Positions 60,900 to 64,000 of a stretch of 64,000 bases of DNA are shown piece after piece. The notes beneath the pieces were generated by a model that made no database searches, was not told where the DNA came from, and saw only the letters and a list, made by a program, of their open reading frames with translations. The position numbers and the translations under genes are program-made. This DNA comes from Pseudoxanthomonas suwonensis (GTDB taxonomy: Bacteria; Pseudomonadota; Gammaproteobacteria; Xanthomonadales; Xanthomonadaceae). The stretch is from NCBI GenBank assembly GCA_003240695.1, contig QFNC01000007.1, forward strand, positions 41,512 to 105,511, given 5' to 3'. Position 1 is the first letter of the stretch. Each line of letters begins with the position of its first letter.

Positions 60900-62966
60900 T
60901 CAGCCCAGCAGGTCTTCGAGGAACTCGGATGCCGGATCCACCGCCGAAACATGCAGTGCATCACGGGCACGGGTGCAGGCCACGTAGAGCAGATGGCGTT
61001 CGGTCTCGTAGATTTCCGTCAGTTCCACCTCACCCCCGGCAGATTCGATCCGAGGCTGCGACGGAATGACCTCATCATCGCAGGCCATCACCGCCACCAC
61101 CTTGAACTCCATGCCTTTGGCCAGGTGCATCGTGGTGATGCTGACCAGCCCCTCCTCCGTCGCCATATTCCGGTCGAGCACGCGTGGCTGGAGATCGGCA
61201 GCCAATACCGCAGCTTCGGCGCGCCGAATTTCATCGGCCGAACGCACGAATACGCCCATTTCATGGGGCGCGACGCCGGCATTGATGTGTTTGCGCAACC
61301 AATCTCCCACGCCCCGAATCTCGTCGGCTTGATCGCGATACCCGTGGATGACCGGGTCCGGCCCGTTGAACACCGAGACGGTGCCATTCCGGGTTTCGAC
61401 GTTGCCATCGACGTCAGTGACATCTGCCCCCAGCAAGCGATCGGCCTGCGTGCGGATCTGGTGCGAGGTGCGGTAATTGATCTTGAGCGTGCGCGAACGA
61501 CCGCGCACATCGACACCCTGCGCCTTCCAGGAAAACGGTTGCTGGAAAATGCGCTGACCCAGGTCGCCGGCGAAGAAGAGGCCATTGGGTCGGTCGCCCG
61601 TGATCGCGGCGAGGAAGCGCAGCTGCTGCACGCCGATGTCCTGCGCCTCGTCGACCACCACATAGTCAAACACGGGATGCTCGCGGTTGGCCATGGCCTC
61701 GACAAGCCGTGCATACATGCCGTTTTGGGTGATTTTTCCCTCCACCGCCAGCTTCCCGATCACCTGCTCGAAAACCTTCCACAGCAACGCACGCTGCGCT
61801 TCAGGCAGGCGCGTCCTGCGCCCCAGGCGTGGCACGTCCCGATAGCCCGGCCAATCCTTGATTTGCCAAGTATCCACGATGCTTTGCCACTCGGCATGCA
61901 GGAACGCCGCAGCGCTGCGTACGCCATCGACCTCGGCGGTAGCGGAGCTCAACAGGGCCTTGGTGTCTTCGTCGGTCGCGAAGGTCGGCTTGCCGAATTC
62001 GCTCGCATATAGGCGCAATGCGATCGCGTCCATCGCATGCACGTCGATGCGTTCGGCCAGCTTGGGCGTGTTCCAGACCAAGCGGAACAGGCTGGCACGC
62101 AGCGCATTCGCCAACGTGTCTGAGAACGTGACCAGCAGGATACGGGCATCCTCGTCGGCGCGGGCAAGGTGCACGGCGCGATGCAGGGCGACCACGGTCT
62201 TGCCGGTGCCGGCGGAACCGGAGACCCGCGCCGGCCCCGCGTAATCCCGCTCCACCATCTGCCGCTGGGACGGGTGCAGAAATACCGTCCATTTGTCCCA
62301 CGGGTATTCCAACGCACGCGATAGTTCCTCGGCATCGGCCATGACGCGAAAGCGGCGCTGAGCGTCCGGGTGCTGGAACGGATCCACGCCCGGCTGGACC
62401 GGCGTGGGCACCGGCGGGGTGCCCCCGGTCGCCAACTCAAGCAGCGCTTCGGCCGCTTCGGCAGGCAGGTGATCAACCAGCTCCAGCAGACGATCCTCGT
62501 CGGCCCGCATGACGTCGTCCAGCCATTCTTGCGGTACGCCATAGGCGAGCAGCCGCTCCGCACTGAAGCCCGCCAATGCCGGTGCGGCGGGTTGTGGTGC
62601 CGCTTCCACGTAGGCAGGAACAATGATTTCCTCGACCCGCTCGCGGATCTCCACCAGCTGCGCTGCGCCGGTGGTCGGATGCACTTCCAGCTTGCGCCGT
62701 TCCGCCCAGGCGTAGGCATCGTCGTGATGGTCCACGTAGCACAGCAACAGGCTGCCTTCGGCACGGTGGACGATCAGCCGAATGTCGCGGTTGACCCGGA
62801 CCGACCAGAAGTTGGGATCACGTGCACGGTCGAGCTTGTGGAAACTCTTGCCTTTTCCAGCCGGATCCATCTGCAGGTCGAAGGCCGTGGTCTTGGCGGC
62901 TTTCTGCTCCTCGCCGGTCAGGCGGGCGAGACTGGTGGTGAAGGTGTCGGCGATGCGGAAGTTCAT
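60900..62966 (-). CDS. RelE-like domain fused to UvrD-type superfamily 1 helicase
   Basis: A 688-residue protein. Residues about 1-95 resemble a RelE/ParE-fold toxin or mRNA-interferase domain (KSFHKLDRARDPNFWSVRVN, RDIRLIVHRAEGSLLLCYVD, HHDDAYAWAERR). After a linker comes an SF1A helicase: Walker A RVSGSAGTGKTVVALHRA (about 255), motif II YVVVDEAQDIGVQQL, motif III GLFFAGDLGQRIFQQPFSW, motif V ITTMHLAKGMEFKVV, motif VI YVACTRARDALHVSA. GGAAG precedes ATG 62966. The fusion is found in mobile or defence-like contexts; whether the RelE-like part is active is unknown. Confidence 0.85.
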   Translation of the reverse strand: MNFRIADTFTTSLARLTGEEQKAAKTTAFDLQMDPAGKGKSFHKLDRARDPNFWSVRVNRDIRLIVHRAEGSLLLCYVDHHDDAYAWAERRKLEVHPTTGAAQLVEIRERVEEIIVPAYVEAAPQPAAPALAGFSAERLLAYGVPQEWLDDVMRADEDRLLELVDHLPAEAAEALLELATGGTPPVPTPVQPGVDPFQHPDAQRRFRVMADAEELSRALEYPWDKWTVFLHPSQRQMVERDYAGPARVSGSAGTGKTVVALHRAVHLARADEDARILLVTFSDTLANALRASLFRLVWNTPKLAERIDVHAMDAIALRLYASEFGKPTFATDEDTKALLSSATAEVDGVRSAAAFLHAEWQSIVDTWQIKDWPGYRDVPRLGRRTRLPEAQRALLWKVFEQVIGKLAVEGKITQNGMYARLVEAMANREHPVFDYVVVDEAQDIGVQQLRFLAAITGDRPNGLFFAGDLGQRIFQQPFSWKAQGVDVRGRSRTLKINYRTSHQIRTQADRLLGADVTDVDGNVETRNGTVSVFNGPDPVIHGYRDQADEIRGVGDWLRKHINAGVAPHEMGVFVRSADEIRRAEAAVLAADLQPRVLDRNMATEEGLVSITTMHLAKGMEFKVVAVMACDDEVIPSQPRIESAGGEVELTEIYETERHLLYVACTRARDALHVSAVDPASEFLEDLLG

Positions 62967-62985
62967 GGGGTTACTTCCGTTGCCG

Positions 62986-63360
62986 CTATGCAGAGCAATA
63001 CACGCTGCCGCGATCAATCGCGAAATTCTTCAGCCGCTTAGCGAGCTTCCGGCACTCTTTGTCGGAGCGCGCACCGAAGTCTATGACTGAGTGCGCATCA
63101 TTACCAGCCACTGGGTCGGCACGATATGCCAGTGCCAAGGACACAACTTCGCCGCCGGAAACAGCCCAGACACCGACAGATTCCAGTCCAAGATTCACGG
63201 TGTAGTACCGATGAGAAGCTTCCCCAGAAACCTGATCTCCATCATCAACGGACAACATCCCCTCGTCCTTGGGGAACGGAAAAAAGGCTTGACTGGATAG
63301 CGCACCATCAGGAAAGAATGCGGGATGCACTTGGCGCAATAACATCGTCTCGTCGTTCAT
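62986..63360 (-). CDS. Hypothetical protein, second gene of a two-gene cassette
   Basis: A 124-residue protein reading MLLRQVHPAFFPDGALSSQA near its start, then FFPFPKDEGMLSVDDGDQV and SHRYYTVNLGLESVGVWAV, no signal peptide or helix-rich membrane part. Its ATG overlaps the stop of the upstream gene as ATGA (63357-63360), and its stop is 20 bases before the helicase-fusion ATG. I recall similar paired genes from mobile regions but cannot name the family. Lower GC than neighbours. Confidence 0.6.
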   Translation of the reverse strand: MNDETMLLRQVHPAFFPDGALSSQAFFPFPKDEGMLSVDDGDQVSGEASHRYYTVNLGLESVGVWAVSGGEVVSLALAYRADPVAGNDAHSVIDFGARSDKECRKLAKRLKNFAIDRGSVYCSA

Positions 63361-63857
63361 CCTCGACGCGCTCTAATGTTCTCGCCTAGGTATGCGAATA
63401 GTGTTTGCCAACCATCCGCCTCAAGGGTGAAGTCACGCTCCACATCGACATCATTTGCACCAAAGGCATGAAAACTGGCTGTCGCACCAGTCAAGTCGAT
63501 ATCCAGCGAAGGATCGCCTTCAGCCCCCCATTCCAGAAGTAATTTGCCGTCCTGCGTGGGGACGATCAGGGGAAGTGGAAGCTTGTCCGGGTACTCGGCA
63601 ATCAGTTTCTCTGAAAAGGCGGACAAGCTTTCGGCATCGGGAGCAAGAGCAGAGCCGTCGAACCAGCCCTCTTGCAATTGCGCAATATCGTCCAGGCGCG
63701 TGGCAATGGCATGGTTCTTCATTACATCCAGTGAATCCACGGAAGTCAGCTTCTGCAATCGATCCCATGAATCATGTGCTGCCACTCCCTTCAGGACGAC
63801 TTGATGTCGAGGCTTGCCCCCGTACTCACGCGCCTTGCCATGGAAGGAGTCCGGCAT
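63357..63857 (-). CDS. Hypothetical protein, first gene of a two-gene cassette
   Basis: A 166-residue protein with ATRLDDIAQLQEGWFDGSAL, a segment LPLPLIVPTQDGKLLLEWGA and a C-terminal part ending WQTLFAYLGENIRARRG. ATG 63857 is the first start, but the frame is open upstream for about 16 codons (to a TGA near 63908) and reads like protein (LRLADGGQIIVP), so the true N-terminus may be longer, non-ATG, or cut by a frameshift. It is coupled by ATGA to the next gene. No family name; possibly an accessory or defence cassette. Confidence 0.55.
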   Translation of the reverse strand: MPDSFHGKAREYGGKPRHQVVLKGVAAHDSWDRLQKLTSVDSLDVMKNHAIATRLDDIAQLQEGWFDGSALAPDAESLSAFSEKLIAEYPDKLPLPLIVPTQDGKLLLEWGAEGDPSLDIDLTGATASFHAFGANDVDVERDFTLEADGWQTLFAYLGENIRARRG

Positions 63858-64000
63858 CGGGACAATGATCTGGCCGCCGTCGGCAAGACGCAGCCTAAAT
63901 GTGGATCAATCGCGTTCCGTGTGGATTGCCCCTTGTGCGCGGCTGTCGCCTTGGGCAGGCTGTGTGGATGGAACAACTCTTCACACACGCATTGGGTCTG

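Overview
The window reads as a chromosome segment from a high-GC gammaproteobacterium, most likely a member of the Xanthomonadaceae (Xanthomonas/Stenotrophomonas/Pseudoxanthomonas group). The evidence is gene content and order (polA next to a DUF2782 lipoprotein gene, glnB, ubiK-like and comM; bioB divergent from comF; recCBD) and a polA-adjacent small RNA resembling Xanthomonas sX13. This is recognition by eye; no database search was run.

Layout. 1-2.0 kb: the tail of an acyl-CoA ligase gene, a GlsB/YeaQ membrane protein, exonuclease III and an AT-richer small secreted protein. 2.1-4.2 kb: a coniferyl-aldehyde-type dehydrogenase divergent from a gamma-carbonic-anhydrase-like protein. 4.2-11.5 kb: a tight MoxR-type operon (RDD, RDD, SpoIIM, DUF4129, DUF4350, MoxR, DUF58), then an AIM24 protein. 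12-18 kb: two overlapping small ORFs, an extradiol dioxygenase, a pirin, a cation/proton antiporter and a lytic transglycosylase. 18-24 kb: an sX13-like sRNA, polA, DUF2782, glnB, ubiK-like, comM. 24-31 kb: a DMT permease, mpo1-like, purC, a J-domain protein, rpe, DUF2007, cupin, a sialidase-like lipoprotein, an e(P4)-type acid phosphatase and a candidate new sRNA.

31-42.5 kb is the most unusual part. Five near-identical palindromes (CTAGGG-N4-CCCTAG) lie upstream of five transcription units. Four of them have a TAGCG/TAGCT element exactly 23 nt downstream. The units encode leaderless proteins: two paralogous lipases, each followed by a gene for a periplasmic-type protein (ankyrin or DUF5329), a transglycosylase-LysM-cysteine peptidase, a His/Ala-rich tail-anchored protein and a Ser-rich hydrophobic protein. 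The palindrome fits the LuxR-type form NNCT-N12-AGNN, placed near -42. I infer a co-regulated secreted-hydrolase or effector regulon. Housekeeping genes (an MFS permease, a thioredoxin-reductase-like flavoprotein, folE) are interspersed and lack the motif.

42.4-51.2 kb: recCBD as one overlapping operon, followed by a 21-bp-period degenerate tandem repeat. 52-53.8 kb: small secreted and lipoprotein genes. 53.9-59.7 kb: a biotin operon (bioB, bioF, DMT permease, bioH, bioC) divergent from comF, then ubiA. 60.65 kb: tRNA-Arg(CCG). Beyond it lies what may be the edge of an accessory island: a RelE-like/UvrD helicase fusion and a two-gene cassette of unknown function.
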